From RYN-230 sp963834705 (lineage in GTDB: Bacteria; Actinomycetota; Actinomycetes; Streptosporangiales; Streptosporangiaceae): a stretch of 64,000 nucleotides of DNA. Position 1 is the stretch's first letter. Each line of letters begins with the position of its first letter. The stretch spans positions 124,001 through 188,000 of the forward strand of contig CAWICV010000012.1 of the NCBI GenBank assembly GCA_963834705.1, in the 5' to 3' direction. Below, piece by piece: positions 13,517 through 21,224 of this stretch. Below the pieces are notes generated by a model. That model saw only the letters and a list, made by a program, of their open reading frames with translations, ran no database searches and was not told the DNA's origin. Both the position numbers and the translations under genes were made by a program.

Positions 13517-16042
13517 ATGGGGCAGACGGCGGAGCTGACGTTCGCTGACCTGCTGCGGCGGTTGCGTACCGAGGCCCGGCTGACCCAGGAGGAGCTGGCC
13601 GAGGCGGCCAGCCTGAGCCCGCGCTCGGTCAGTGACCTGGAGCGGGGGATCAACCGGACCGCCCGTAAGGAGAGCGCCCAGCTGCTGGCGGACGCGCTCC
13701 AGCTGAGCGGGGACGTGCGGGTGGTGTTCGTCGCGGCGGCCCGCGGCCGGGCACCGGCCGCCGAGGTGCTGGCGGCCCGGCAGGCCGCGGCCGGGCCGGC
13801 GCTGACCGCGGCCGCCACCCGGTCGCTGCCGCGCGATATCGGCGGCTTCACCGGCCGCGAGCCCGAACTGGCCCGGCTGCTGGGCACGCTGGCCAGCACG
13901 GCCGACGGCCAGGTGGTGGGCATCCACGCGATCGATGGGATGGCCGGGATCGGCAAGACCACGTTCGCGGTGCACGCCGCGCACCGGCTGGCCGGGAGAT
14001 TCCCGGACGGGCAGTTCTTCCTGCCGCTGCACGGGCACACGGCCGGGCAGCGCCCGGTGGACCCGGCCGACGCGCTGGCCAGCTTGCTGCTCACGGCCGG
14101 GGTGCCCGCCCAGCACGTCCCGCCTGACCTGGAGGCCCGGGCCGGCCGCTGGCGCGACCACGTCGCGGGCAAGAAGATCTTGCTGGTGCTGGATGACGCC
14201 GCCGGGCACGAGCAGGTCCGGCCGCTGCTCCCCGGCACGGCCGGCAGCCTGGTCCTGGTCACCAGCCGCCGCCGGCTGACCGCGCTGGACGACGCGGCCG
14301 TGATCAGCCTGGACACGCTGTCCCCGGACGAGGCGGCGGCACTCCTGGCCCAACTGGCGGACCGCCCGGAGCTGGCCGACCCGGCCGGCCCGGCCGGGGA
14401 GATAACCCGGCTGTGCGGCTACCTGCCGCTGGCGGTCGGGATGCTGGCCCGGCAGCTGCGTCACCATCCGGCACGGATCGGCGCGGAACTGGCGGCCGGG
14501 CTGGCCGCGGCACGCAACCGGCTGGCCGTGATGCGCACTGAGAACCTGTCCGTGGCGGCCGCGTTCGACCTGTCCTACCAGGAGCTCACTGGAGCGCAGC
14601 AGCGGCTGTTCGGCCGACTCGGCCTGGTTCCGGGCACGGACATCGACGCATATGCCGCGGCCGCGCTGGATGACACCAGCGTGGCCAGCGCCCGCGGCCA
14701 GCTCGACGAGCTGTATGACCATCATCTGATCACCGAGCCGGCGCCCGACCGCTACCTGCTGCACGACCTGCTGCGTGTGTACGCCCGCGCGCTCGCCGCC
14801 GAAGACACCGCCGATTCCCGGGGCGCGGTCGCCCGGCTGGTCAACTACTACGCGCACGTGGCCGCGGCGGCCAGCCAGCACATCGCCACCTGGACCACGG
14901 CCGGCGGACGGCTGCCGCCAACGAGCCCGCCCGCCAGCGCCCCGGAGCTGACCAGCCCGGCGGAGGCCGCCGCGTGGCTGGACGCCGAACGGCCCAACCT
15001 GCACCGGACCGTGGGCTACGCCGCCGCACACGACATGCCGCTGCACGCCATTGCCATCGCCGCCGCGATGGGCGGCTTCCTGCGCGCGCGCGGCCACTGG
15101 GACCGGGCCGCGAACCAGTACCGGACCGCGCTGGTCGCGGCCCGCCGGGCCGGGGACCGGTCCGGCCAGGCCGGGCTGCTCGACGAGCTTGGCCTGCTGC
15201 AGCACCTGACCAGCGACTACCCGGCCGCCACCAGCTCCCTGGCCGAGGCCATCGAGCTGTTCGGTGAGCTCGGCGACCGGTCCGGCCAGGCGAACGCGCG
15301 CAACCACCTGGGCCTGGTGCAGGTCGACATAGCGGACTACCCGGCGGCGGCGGCCAACCACCGGCAGGCGCTGGCGCTGGCCCGCGACGCGGGCGATCAG
15401 CTCGCCGAGGCCGTCTCGCTCATCGACCTGGGCCTGGTGCAGTGGCTGACTGGCGACTACCCGGCCGCCCTGGCCAGCTATCAGGAAGCACTGCCGCTGA
15501 CGCGCCGGCTCGGCTCGGCGTTCGACGAGGCCGACGCGCTGTGTGAGCGGGGCGCGGTGTGGCGGCTGATGGGGGACTATCCGGCCGCGTTCGCCGACGA
15601 GCAGCAAGCCCTGGACTTGTTCCGCCAGCTCGGCGACCGGCTCGGTCAGGCCTGGGCACTGGACGAGCTGGGCCTGCTGCAGCAGGTCACCGGGGACTAC
15701 CCGGCCGCCGCGGCCAGTTCGGCCGCGGCCCTGGAACTGTTCCGCGACCTCGGCGACCGGCATGGCCTGAGCAAGGCGCTGAACAGCCTCGGCGAACTGT
15801 CATTGCGGACCACGGCCGCCGACGAGGCGGCCCGCCAGTTCGGCGAGGCGCTCACGCTCACCCGCGAGCTGGGCACCCCGCATGAGGAAGCCCGGGCGCT
15901 GGAGGGCATCGGCCGCAGCCTGCTGGGCCGTGACCCAGGCGAAGCGGCCCGCAGGCTGCGCGAGGCGCTGACGATCTACCAGCGGATCGGGGTGCCCGAG
16001 GCACGGGGTGTCCAGGACACGCTGACCCAGCACGGACTGTGA
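13517..16042 (+). CDS. XRE-type HTH / NB-ARC STAND ATPase / TPR regulator
   Basis: 841 aa. HTH at about 7-65 (LTQEELAEAASLSPRSVSDL), NB-ARC ATPase about 110-350 with Walker A GMAGIGKTTFA, Walker B KILLVLDDAAG, a sensor-like LVTSRRRLTALD, GLPL-like GYLPLAVGML, and a winged-helix end with YLLHDLLRVYAR in the place of MHD. The C-terminal third (about 500-840) has tetratricopeptide repeats of about 40 aa, five containing (T/I/M)xDYPAA. This is the AfsR/SARP-like STAND layout without the SARP activation domain. It probably switches on ligand or protein binding to the TPR superhelix and binds DNA through the HTH. Its divergent neighbour is the pseudokinase. Confidence 0.9.
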   Translation: MGQTAELTFADLLRRLRTEARLTQEELAEAASLSPRSVSDLERGINRTARKESAQLLADALQLSGDVRVVFVAAARGRAPAAEVLAARQAAAGPALTAAATRSLPRDIGGFTGREPELARLLGTLASTADGQVVGIHAIDGMAGIGKTTFAVHAAHRLAGRFPDGQFFLPLHGHTAGQRPVDPADALASLLLTAGVPAQHVPPDLEARAGRWRDHVAGKKILLVLDDAAGHEQVRPLLPGTAGSLVLVTSRRRLTALDDAAVISLDTLSPDEAAALLAQLADRPELADPAGPAGEITRLCGYLPLAVGMLARQLRHHPARIGAELAAGLAAARNRLAVMRTENLSVAAAFDLSYQELTGAQQRLFGRLGLVPGTDIDAYAAAALDDTSVASARGQLDELYDHHLITEPAPDRYLLHDLLRVYARALAAEDTADSRGAVARLVNYYAHVAAAASQHIATWTTAGGRLPPTSPPASAPELTSPAEAAAWLDAERPNLHRTVGYAAAHDMPLHAIAIAAAMGGFLRARGHWDRAANQYRTALVAARRAGDRSGQAGLLDELGLLQHLTSDYPAATSSLAEAIELFGELGDRSGQANARNHLGLVQVDIADYPAAAANHRQALALARDAGDQLAEAVSLIDLGLVQWLTGDYPAALASYQEALPLTRRLGSAFDEADALCERGAVWRLMGDYPAAFADEQQALDLFRQLGDRLGQAWALDELGLLQQVTGDYPAAAASSAAALELFRDLGDRHGLSKALNSLGELSLRTTAADEAARQFGEALTLTRELGTPHEEARALEGIGRSLLGRDPGEAARRLREALTIYQRIGVPEARGVQDTLTQHGL

Positions 16043-16068
16043 AACGTCAGCGGACCGTGAAACGTCAG
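16035..16068. repeat. Two 16-base direct copies of gacYgtgaaacgtcag
   Basis: 16035-16050 and 16053-16068 differ at one base and are spaced by 18. The first overlaps the last codons of the STAND gene, and the second reaches the stop codon of the convergent small gene. Probably a small local duplication. Confidence 0.4.
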
Positions 16069-16268
16069 TAGCCACGCGGCCCGGCGGCCAGGCGGCGGTA
16101 GTCGTCTTCCATCCGGGCCGCGCTGTCGGCGCCGCGGGTGCTGCCCTGGAGCAGGGCCGGGGCGTTCAGCACGGTCCACAGCCGGGTCCGCACCCGGCGG
16201 CTGCGGCTGACCCGAGCGCTGGTCCTGGCGAGCCGGCGGGAGGCCCGCCAGCCGAGGGTGGTGGCCAT
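16065..16268 (-). CDS. Small basic hypothetical protein (67 aa)
   Basis: ATG 16268 has AGGAAGG about 9 bases upstream, and nearly every codon ends in G or C. The product is strongly basic in its first half (WRASRRLARTSARVSRSRRV), followed by ALLQGSTRGADSAARMEDDY. No TM helix, signal peptide or known family is recognised. It is convergent with the STAND gene. A longer start at 16370 would lack a ribosome site. Confidence 0.55.
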   Translation of the reverse strand: MATTLGWRASRRLARTSARVSRSRRVRTRLWTVLNAPALLQGSTRGADSAARMEDDYRRLAAGPRGY

Positions 16269-16465
16269 TTCCTCTGCCTTCCTGTGCGATCCGGCTAGCT
16301 CCAGCCTGGCCAGCGCACCGGGCGGGAACCACACGTGCCAGCCCACAGGACTGGCCACAGGACTGAGCAAGGTTAGCGCCGCTTGCGCCCCACCCCGGCC
16401 AGGAACGTGCCCTGCCGGGGCTCCAGGTCCGGCACCGGGGCATCCCCTAGGCGATACTCGGGAGT

Positions 16466-16876
16466 GTGCAGCCGTTGGCCCGTCATCTGCTGCGGGCGAA
16501 GGATCTCGCCGACGCCCGCTACTTCGAGCCGCTCACGGTAGCCGACCTGGCCGGGGCCGCCGGGCTGTCGGCCGCGCACTTCAGCCGCGAGTTCCGCCGC
16601 GCGTTCGGTGAGGCGCCGCACCAGTACCTGCTCACCCGGCGGCTGGAACGGGCCGCCGCGCTGCTGCGGAACACCGACCGCCCGGTGACCGACATCTGCT
16701 TCGCGGTCGGGCTGACCAGCGTGGGCTCGTTCATCACCAGCTTCCGCCGGGTCTATGGCACCTCTCCCAGCGCGTACCGGGCAGGCTTCCCGCCCGCGCG
16801 GCGGCATATCCGGGTGCCAGACTGCGTGGCCCGGGCCTATGGCCGGCCGCAGAACCGCACGTTTCGAGAAGCCTAG
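16466..16876 (+). CDS. AraC-type DNA-binding regulator, HTH domain only
   Basis: 136 aa from GTG 16466. Nearly the whole protein is the double helix-turn-helix of AraC/XylS proteins: VADLAGAAGLSAAHFSREF for the first helix pair and VTDICFAVGLTSVGSFITSF for the second, ending in FRRVYGTSPSAYR. No N-terminal sensor domain exists. It is followed 53 bases later by a glyoxalase-fold gene, a pairing common in actinobacteria, so it probably controls that gene, perhaps in response to a toxic small molecule. Confidence 0.88.
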   Translation: MQPLARHLLRAKDLADARYFEPLTVADLAGAAGLSAAHFSREFRRAFGEAPHQYLLTRRLERAAALLRNTDRPVTDICFAVGLTSVGSFITSFRRVYGTSPSAYRAGFPPARRHIRVPDCVARAYGRPQNRTFREA

Positions 16877-16929
16877 GCCAGCCACCGGGCCGTAGCGTCG
16901 GGCATGCCGATCAGACGAGGGAGACATCA

Positions 16930-17361
16930 ATGATCAAGATCGCCAACGCGCAGTTCTGGGTGCACGACCAGGACGATGCCCTGGCCTTCTACACCCGCAA
17001 GCTCGGCTGGGAAGTCCGGGCTGACGTGACCATGGGCGAGTGGAACTTCCGCTGGCTGGTGGTCGGGCCGCCCGGGCAGGACGGCATCGGCCTGGTGCTG
17101 ATGCCGGTCCCAGGGGCGCCGATGCTCGACGCCGAGAGCAGCGGCCAGCTGGCCGAGCTGGTGGCCAAGGGGGCGGGCGGCACGCTGTTCCTGGAAACCG
17201 ATGACTGCCAGGCCGCCTACGACGAGCTGTCCACCCGCGGGGTGGTGTTCAACGACCCGCCGACGAAGCAGCCGTACGGCATCGATACCTCGTTCCGTGA
17301 CCCCTCGGGGAACAACGTCCGGCTCACCCAGGTGCTCGAATTCTCTCTGGACCGGCACTGA
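16930..17361 (+). CDS. VOC/glyoxalase-fold protein
   Basis: 143 aa from ATG 16930 with GAGGGAGA just upstream. It starts MIKIANAQFWVHDQDDALAF and ends with the paired motif FRDPSGNNVRLTQ, typical of two beta-alpha-beta-beta-beta modules of the vicinal oxygen chelate fold. Members act as glyoxalases, dioxygenases or antibiotic-binding proteins; which applies here is not visible. Likely in one operon with the AraC-type regulator before it. A perfect hairpin follows directly. Confidence 0.85.
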   Translation: MIKIANAQFWVHDQDDALAFYTRKLGWEVRADVTMGEWNFRWLVVGPPGQDGIGLVLMPVPGAPMLDAESSGQLAELVAKGAGGTLFLETDDCQAAYDELSTRGVVFNDPPTKQPYGIDTSFRDPSGNNVRLTQVLEFSLDRH

Positions 17362-17370
17362 CCAGCCGGT

Positions 17371-17410
17371 AACCGGTGGCCGGCGCCGCGGGGCGGGCCG
17401 GCCACCGGTT
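17371..17410 (+). terminator. Perfect 14-bp hairpin after the VOC gene
   Basis: aaccggtggccggc (17371-17384) pairs exactly with 17397-17410 around a 12-base loop, starting 9 bases after the VOC stop codon. Strong intrinsic-type terminator without T tract. Confidence 0.65.
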
Positions 17411-17512
17411 CGCTGGTTACGGGCCGGGGCCCAGCGGGCGGCTTTGACACCTAGCATAACGAGGCATAGTCTTACTGGGCATGGGCGATCCAGCGGGACT
17501 GAGGCGGCCGGC

Positions 17513-18214
17513 GTGAGCGAAGACCTCCTTGAGCAGTACCTGGCCGGCTTGCGCGCCAGCCTGCGCGGCACGCCGGAGAAGTCAGCCCAGATCCTGGCCG
17601 AGGCCGAGGATCACCTGAGCGAGTCGGTGGCCGCGGGCCGGACGGCCGGGCTGACCGAACGAGACGCCCAGCAGGCCGCGATTTCCGCGTCCGGCACCGT
17701 GCGGGCGGTGGTGCGCGCGCACCAGCGGCCGCCGGCTAGCCGCGCCGACCTGAGCCTGGCCGCCTGCCAGGCGGCGGGGGTGTACCTGCTCACCATCTGC
17801 GCGGTCAGCTTCGCGGTGTATGCGGTGGTGTGGCAGGCCACCTCAACCAGCCCGCCCGGCCGGCACCCGTTCGCCACACCGCGCGGCTATGCGGGATCGC
17901 CCACCCTGTGGCCGGGCTGCGGAGCCGCAGGCCTGGTCCTGCTCTGCGGCTGCTACGCCGCGCACCGGGTGCGGCGCCACCGGGCCACGGCCCAGGGTGA
18001 GGTGCCCGGCGGGTTCTACCCGCTGGCGACGGCGGTCTTCTGCGTCGCGCTCACCGCGGCGCTGATGCTGGCCGGCCGGGCCGCCCGGCTGCCGCATGGC
18101 CTGCTGCCGCATGGCCTGCTGCCGCACGGCCTGCTGCCGTGGGCGACCCCGGCCGCGCTCGTCACGGCGGCCGGGTACGTCCTGCGGATGATCGGGCTCA
18201 GCCTGACTCGCTGA
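17513..18214 (+). CDS. HAAS/permease-prefix-type membrane protein
   Basis: 233 aa from GTG 17513. The N-terminal 75 residues (LLEQYLAGLRASLRG, ILAEAEDHLSESVAAG, ERDAQQAAISASGTV) match the helical HAAS-like prefix domain found before many actinobacterial membrane proteins and usually controlled by a PadR regulator. Four TM helices follow. The loop before the last helix contains three exact-type repeats of LPHGL encoded by a 15-base tandem repeat. No PadR gene lies next to it. Function unknown. Confidence 0.75.
   Translation: MSEDLLEQYLAGLRASLRGTPEKSAQILAEAEDHLSESVAAGRTAGLTERDAQQAAISASGTVRAVVRAHQRPPASRADLSLAACQAAGVYLLTICAVSFAVYAVVWQATSTSPPGRHPFATPRGYAGSPTLWPGCGAAGLVLLCGCYAAHRVRRHRATAQGEVPGGFYPLATAVFCVALTAALMLAGRAARLPHGLLPHGLLPHGLLPWATPAALVTAAGYVLRMIGLSLTR
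18089..18133 (+). repeat. 15-base coding minisatellite, three copies
   Basis: ctgccgcatggcctg at 18089-18103 and 18104-18118, and ctgccgcacggcctg at 18119-18133. It encodes LPHGL three times near the last TM helix of the HAAS-type protein. The two first copies are identical in DNA, suggesting recent slippage; copy number changes would preserve the frame. Confidence 0.8.
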
Positions 18215-18309
18215 GCAGCGAGACCACGTGGTGCGGTTAGTTTCGGCGGCCGTTGGTGTCAGTACAAGTGAGGATTCGCCGTCACCCAGGCAGGAGAGGA
18301 GGGTGTGAA

Positions 18310-18507
18310 ATGAGACAGCTTCAGATCAGCAGGCAGCAGCGGGCGGCCCGGGCACGCCGGCGCACTCAGCCGGACACCCTGCTCCCGCTGGACCCGCGCG
18401 ATCCGGACATCGTCCGGGCCAAGCGGCTGCAGCGCCAGCGGACCGCGTCGCCGGCTGGCCCGGCTGAGCGCACTGCCAGCGGGCGGGTCAGGACTCCAGG
18501 TACTTGA
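18310..18507 (+). CDS. Small Arg-rich hypothetical protein (65 aa)
   Basis: ATG 18310 follows the strong site GGAGAGGAGG at about 8 bases. The product is basic and probably disordered (RQQRAARARRRTQPDTLLP), with a central LDPRDPDIVRAKRLQRQR motif that resembles small actinobacterial proteins of unknown role. Its last 20 bases overlap the 3' end of the convergent response-regulator gene. Confidence 0.6.
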   Translation: MRQLQISRQQRAARARRRTQPDTLLPLDPRDPDIVRAKRLQRQRTASPAGPAERTASGRVRTPGT

Positions 18508-19156
18508 TCGCGGCCAGCACCCGGCGGTTGTCGTTCTGCGACGGCGGCAGGCCGAGCTTGGCGAAGATGCTGGCCACGTGTTTCTCAACCACCCGAGGCG
18601 AGATCGTGAACGTGTCGGCGATGCCGGTGTTGGACCGGCCCTGGGCGATCAGCGCGAGCACCTCGCGCTCCCGCGGGGTGAGCATGGCCAGCGCGTCGGC
18701 GCGGCGGCTGACGCTGAGCAGCTGCTGGACCACCTCGGGGTCGAGCACCGTCCCGCCCGCCGCCACCCGGCTGATCGCGTCGATGAAGTCACTGACGTCG
18801 GCGACCCGGTCCTTGAGCAGGTAACCGACCCCGCCCGCCGCGCCGGCGAACAGCTCCGTAGCGGACTGGGCCTCGATGTACTGGGAGAACACCAGCACCC
18901 CGACCTGGGGATGGTCACGATGGATGGACTGCGCGGCGCGCAGCCCCTCGTCGGTATGCGTGGGCGGCATGCGCACGTCGATGATGGCCACATCGGGCCG
19001 GTGCTCGTCCACCGCCTGCCGCAGCGCTTCGGCGTCGGCCACCGCGGCCACCACGTCGTGGCCCCGCCGGGCCAGGGTCTGGGTCAGCCCATCCCGCATG
19101 ATGGCTGCATCCTCTGCGATCACGATGCGCAGGCCTGGACAAGGAACCGGCGGCAT
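18488..19156 (-). CDS. NarL/LuxR-family response regulator, orphaned
   Basis: 222 aa. Receiver domain 9-125 with acidic pocket (IAEDAA) and phospho-acceptor Asp in VAIIDVRMPP; LuxR-type HTH at 155-215 (LTPREREVLALIAQGRSNTGIADTF split over the usual positions). Its ATG overlaps the TGA of a preceding gene (TGATG), but that gene is only a 20-codon histidine kinase tail, so the cognate kinase is gone. Another kinase may phosphorylate it, or it may be dying. It adjoins an ABC transporter, a common partner of such systems. Confidence 0.88.
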   Translation of the reverse strand: MPPVPCPGLRIVIAEDAAIMRDGLTQTLARRGHDVVAAVADAEALRQAVDEHRPDVAIIDVRMPPTHTDEGLRAAQSIHRDHPQVGVLVFSQYIEAQSATELFAGAAGGVGYLLKDRVADVSDFIDAISRVAAGGTVLDPEVVQQLLSVSRRADALAMLTPREREVLALIAQGRSNTGIADTFTISPRVVEKHVASIFAKLGLPPSQNDNRRVLAAIKYLES

Positions 19157-19221
19157 CAGGCGTGCCTCGGCAGCTCGATGGTGACCACGGTGGGGCCGCC
19201 GGGCGGGCTGGTCACGTCCAG
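19156..19221 (-). pseudogene. 3' stub of a NarL-type sensor histidine kinase
   Basis: The last 20 codons before the regulator read DVTSPPGGPTVVTIELPRHA and stop, the usual C-terminal end of the HATPase_c domain of NarL-type kinases (SPPGGPT.V...LP). Upstream the frame runs straight into the end of the ABC permease gene. The rest of a kinase of roughly 400 aa or more is absent, so a deletion joined permease and kinase genes near 19212-19221. Confidence 0.75.
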
Positions 19222-19856
19222 AGCAGGAAGAGCAGGCCGTAGGCGGCGGTCAGAGTGCCCGCCGTGCTGCGCAGCATGGCGCCGATGCCGAAGCTGAACA
19301 GGCCGGACAGCGCGATGTACAGGGCACTGGCCAGCACGGCGCGGAGCACGTTCGGCTGGCCGAGCGTCGCGGCCTGATGCGTGCCGCGCAGCAGGTACTG
19401 GCCGATGAAGAACGCGGCGAAGCTGGTCGCCGTGGCGATGACCAGGGTGACCGCGGTGAGCACGATGGCCTTGGCCGCGAACACCACACCGCGGCGCGGC
19501 TGCACGGTCAGCGAGGTGCGGATCATCCCGGTCGAATACTCCGAGGTGATGGCGAGCGCGCCCAGCACCACCACGACAAGCTGGCCGAGCAGAGCCAGCC
19601 CGGCCACGCTGTCCTGGGCGGCGTCCAGGAAGCCGCGCTGCGCGGGCGGCGTCTGCGGCCAGTGCGCGGCCACCCCGGCGCAGTTGGCCACCGCCCAGGC
19701 GATGCCGAGCAGCACCACCAGCAGCAGCGACCAGTACGTGGACCGGACCGAGCGCAGCTTGATGAACTCGGAGCGGAGCGCCCCGGCCAGCCCGGCCCGG
19801 CGCCGCCGGGCCGGGCCGGTGCCGGGGCTGGTCCGCGTGGCGGTGATGGCCGCCAT
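19212..19856 (-). CDS. ABC-2 type transporter permease, probably C-terminally truncated
   Basis: 214 aa with about five TM helices: one near 35-55, then QDSVAGLALLGQLVVVVLG, AIVLTAVTLVIATATSFAAF, SALYIALSGLFSFGIGAML and the start of another, GTLTAAYGLLFLLWT. The family normally continues for about 40-50 residues with a final helix; here the frame ends at once, at the junction with the kinase stub. It starts one base after the ATPase stop, so the two form an operon. The exporter may be impaired. Confidence 0.75.
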   Translation of the reverse strand: MAAITATRTSPGTGPARRRRAGLAGALRSEFIKLRSVRSTYWSLLLVVLLGIAWAVANCAGVAAHWPQTPPAQRGFLDAAQDSVAGLALLGQLVVVVLGALAITSEYSTGMIRTSLTVQPRRGVVFAAKAIVLTAVTLVIATATSFAAFFIGQYLLRGTHQAATLGQPNVLRAVLASALYIALSGLFSFGIGAMLRSTAGTLTAAYGLLFLLWT

Positions 19857-19857
19857 G

Positions 19858-20802
19858 TCATCCCTCCGTTCCGTGGCCGCTGGCCACGCTGCCCGCGGGT
19901 ATCCCCGCCTGGTACTCGACGCTGCCGGCGGTCAGTTCCATGAACGCCTCCTCCAGCGAGGCCCGCGCCGGGGCCAGATGGTGCAGCGCGATGCCGCCGG
20001 CCAGCGCGAGGTCGCCGATCCGGGCCTCGGGCAGGCCGCGCACCGCCAGGTCGCCGTCCCCGGCCGGGGTCACCGTGCCGCCTGCCGCGCTGATCGCCTG
20101 GGCCAGCGCGTCCGGCTGCGGCGTCCGGACCAGCACCGCCTGGCCGGTGCCCTTGGCGATGAACTCGGCCATGCCGCAGTCGGCGATGAGCCGGCCCCGG
20201 CCGATCACGATGAGGTGATCGGGGGTGTTTTCCATTTCCGACATCAGGTGGCTGGACACGAATACTGTGCGGCCCTCGGCGGCCAGCGCTCTTATCAGGG
20301 TGCGGATCCACAGAATGCCTTCCGGATCCAGCCCGTTGACCGGTTCGTCGAACATGACAATGCCTGGATCACCGAGCAGCGCCGCGGCTATGCCCAGCCG
20401 CTGGCTCATGCCCAGAGAGAATCCCTTGGACCGTTTCCTGGCCACCTCGGATAGCCCGACAAGGCCGAGTACCTCATCGACCCGGCGCTCCGGGATGTCA
20501 TTGGTCTCGGCCAGGCAGCGCAGGTGGTTGCGGGCGCTGCGGCCGCCGTGCATAGCCCGGGCATCCAGAAGCGCGCCCACCTCGCGCATCGGGCTGGCTA
20601 GCTGCTGGTACGGCCGGCCGTTGACCGCGACCCTCCCGTCGCTCGGATGGTCCAGGCCGAGGATCAGCCGCATGGCCGTGGTCTTTCCCGCACCATTCGG
20701 GCCGAGAAAACCAGTCACCATGCCGGGCTGGACCGTGAAATTGAGCTGGTCGACCGCGAGGGTAGTGCCAAAACGTTTGGTCAGCCCATGCGCCTCAATC
20801 AC
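19858..20802 (-). CDS. ABC transporter ATP-binding protein
   Basis: 314 aa, ABC-2/DRR-type ATPase. Walker A GPNGAGKTT (about 34-42), signature FSLGMSQRLGIA, Walker B IVMFDEPVNGLDPEG and the H-loop VSSHLMSEMEN are all present, plus a C-terminal regulatory stretch of about 90 aa. It would power the adjacent permease for export of a drug, lipid or peptide. A 9-bp inverted repeat lies 19 bases upstream of its start, and may be the operator of this operon. Confidence 0.9.
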   Translation of the reverse strand: MIEAHGLTKRFGTTLAVDQLNFTVQPGMVTGFLGPNGAGKTTAMRLILGLDHPSDGRVAVNGRPYQQLASPMREVGALLDARAMHGGRSARNHLRCLAETNDIPERRVDEVLGLVGLSEVARKRSKGFSLGMSQRLGIAAALLGDPGIVMFDEPVNGLDPEGILWIRTLIRALAAEGRTVFVSSHLMSEMENTPDHLIVIGRGRLIADCGMAEFIAKGTGQAVLVRTPQPDALAQAISAAGGTVTPAGDGDLAVRGLPEARIGDLALAGGIALHHLAPARASLEEAFMELTAGSVEYQAGIPAGSVASGHGTEG

Positions 20803-20820
20803 CGGGCCTTCTCCTTAATC

Positions 20821-20847
20821 AGCGTGATTTGTCTCAGCAATCACGCT
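20821..20847 (-). promoter_or_regulatory. Operator-like inverted repeat upstream of the ABC operon
   Basis: agcgtgatt-N9-aatcacgct, perfect 9-bp arms, ending 19 bases from the ATPase start codon, in locally AT-richer DNA. Typical size and position for a dimeric repressor site. No regulator gene other than the NarL-type one is adjacent. Confidence 0.5.
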
Positions 20848-20981
20848 ACGAGCCCGGGGTGCCCAGCAGTAGCAGGCCGTCACCCAACTTCATATGCCGG
20901 TTTTCACCCATGCTGGCTTCGCGCCTCCGGCGCGGCGGGCGGTACCGGGCCCCGCCATGAAGTCCAGCCGGGCATGACGAG

Positions 20982-21215
20982 ATGCTTGGTCAGATGGACG
21001 GGAGCAACCAGGGAACCGGAGCCGTCATCGAGCAGCTGGCCCGGGACCGGCTCGGCTTCGGCCGGCTTCGCCCTGGGGAGTTGCGGGCGGCCAAGGCGCT
21101 GGCCGGTGGCGGCGACGTGCTGGCCGTGCTGCCGACCGGTGGCGGGAAGTCGGCGATCTACGAGCTGGCCGGGCTGCTGCGGGCCGGGCCGACGGTCGTC
21201 GTGTCGCCGCTAGCC
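20982..21215 (+). pseudogene. N-terminal fragment of a RecQ-family helicase
   Basis: About 78 codons from ATG 20982 encode LGFGRLRPGELRAAKALAGG then GDVLAVLPTGGGKSAIYELA and LLRAGPTVVVSPL, the start of a RecQ helicase through motif I (Walker A PTGGGKS) and motif Ia. After VVVSPL the similarity stops; the frame continues meaninglessly into the antisense of the DinG-type gene. More than 80 percent of the gene, including DEAH, is missing. The break lies within 15 bases of the neighbouring stop codon at 21225. Confidence 0.8.
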
Positions 21216-21224
21216 AGATACCGG

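Noticed and set aside
13391..15763. Very long minus-strand frame upstream of the pseudokinase
   Set aside because: It is antisense to the STAND/TPR gene, whose motifs are clear on the plus strand; the repetitive Gln/Arg/Val-rich translation is a frame shadow of GC-rich DNA.
15130..15960. Repeated DNA in the STAND gene considered as a mobile or structural repeat
   Set aside because: The roughly 120-base periodicity is explained by tetratricopeptide units sharing DYPAA and GDRSGQ motifs.
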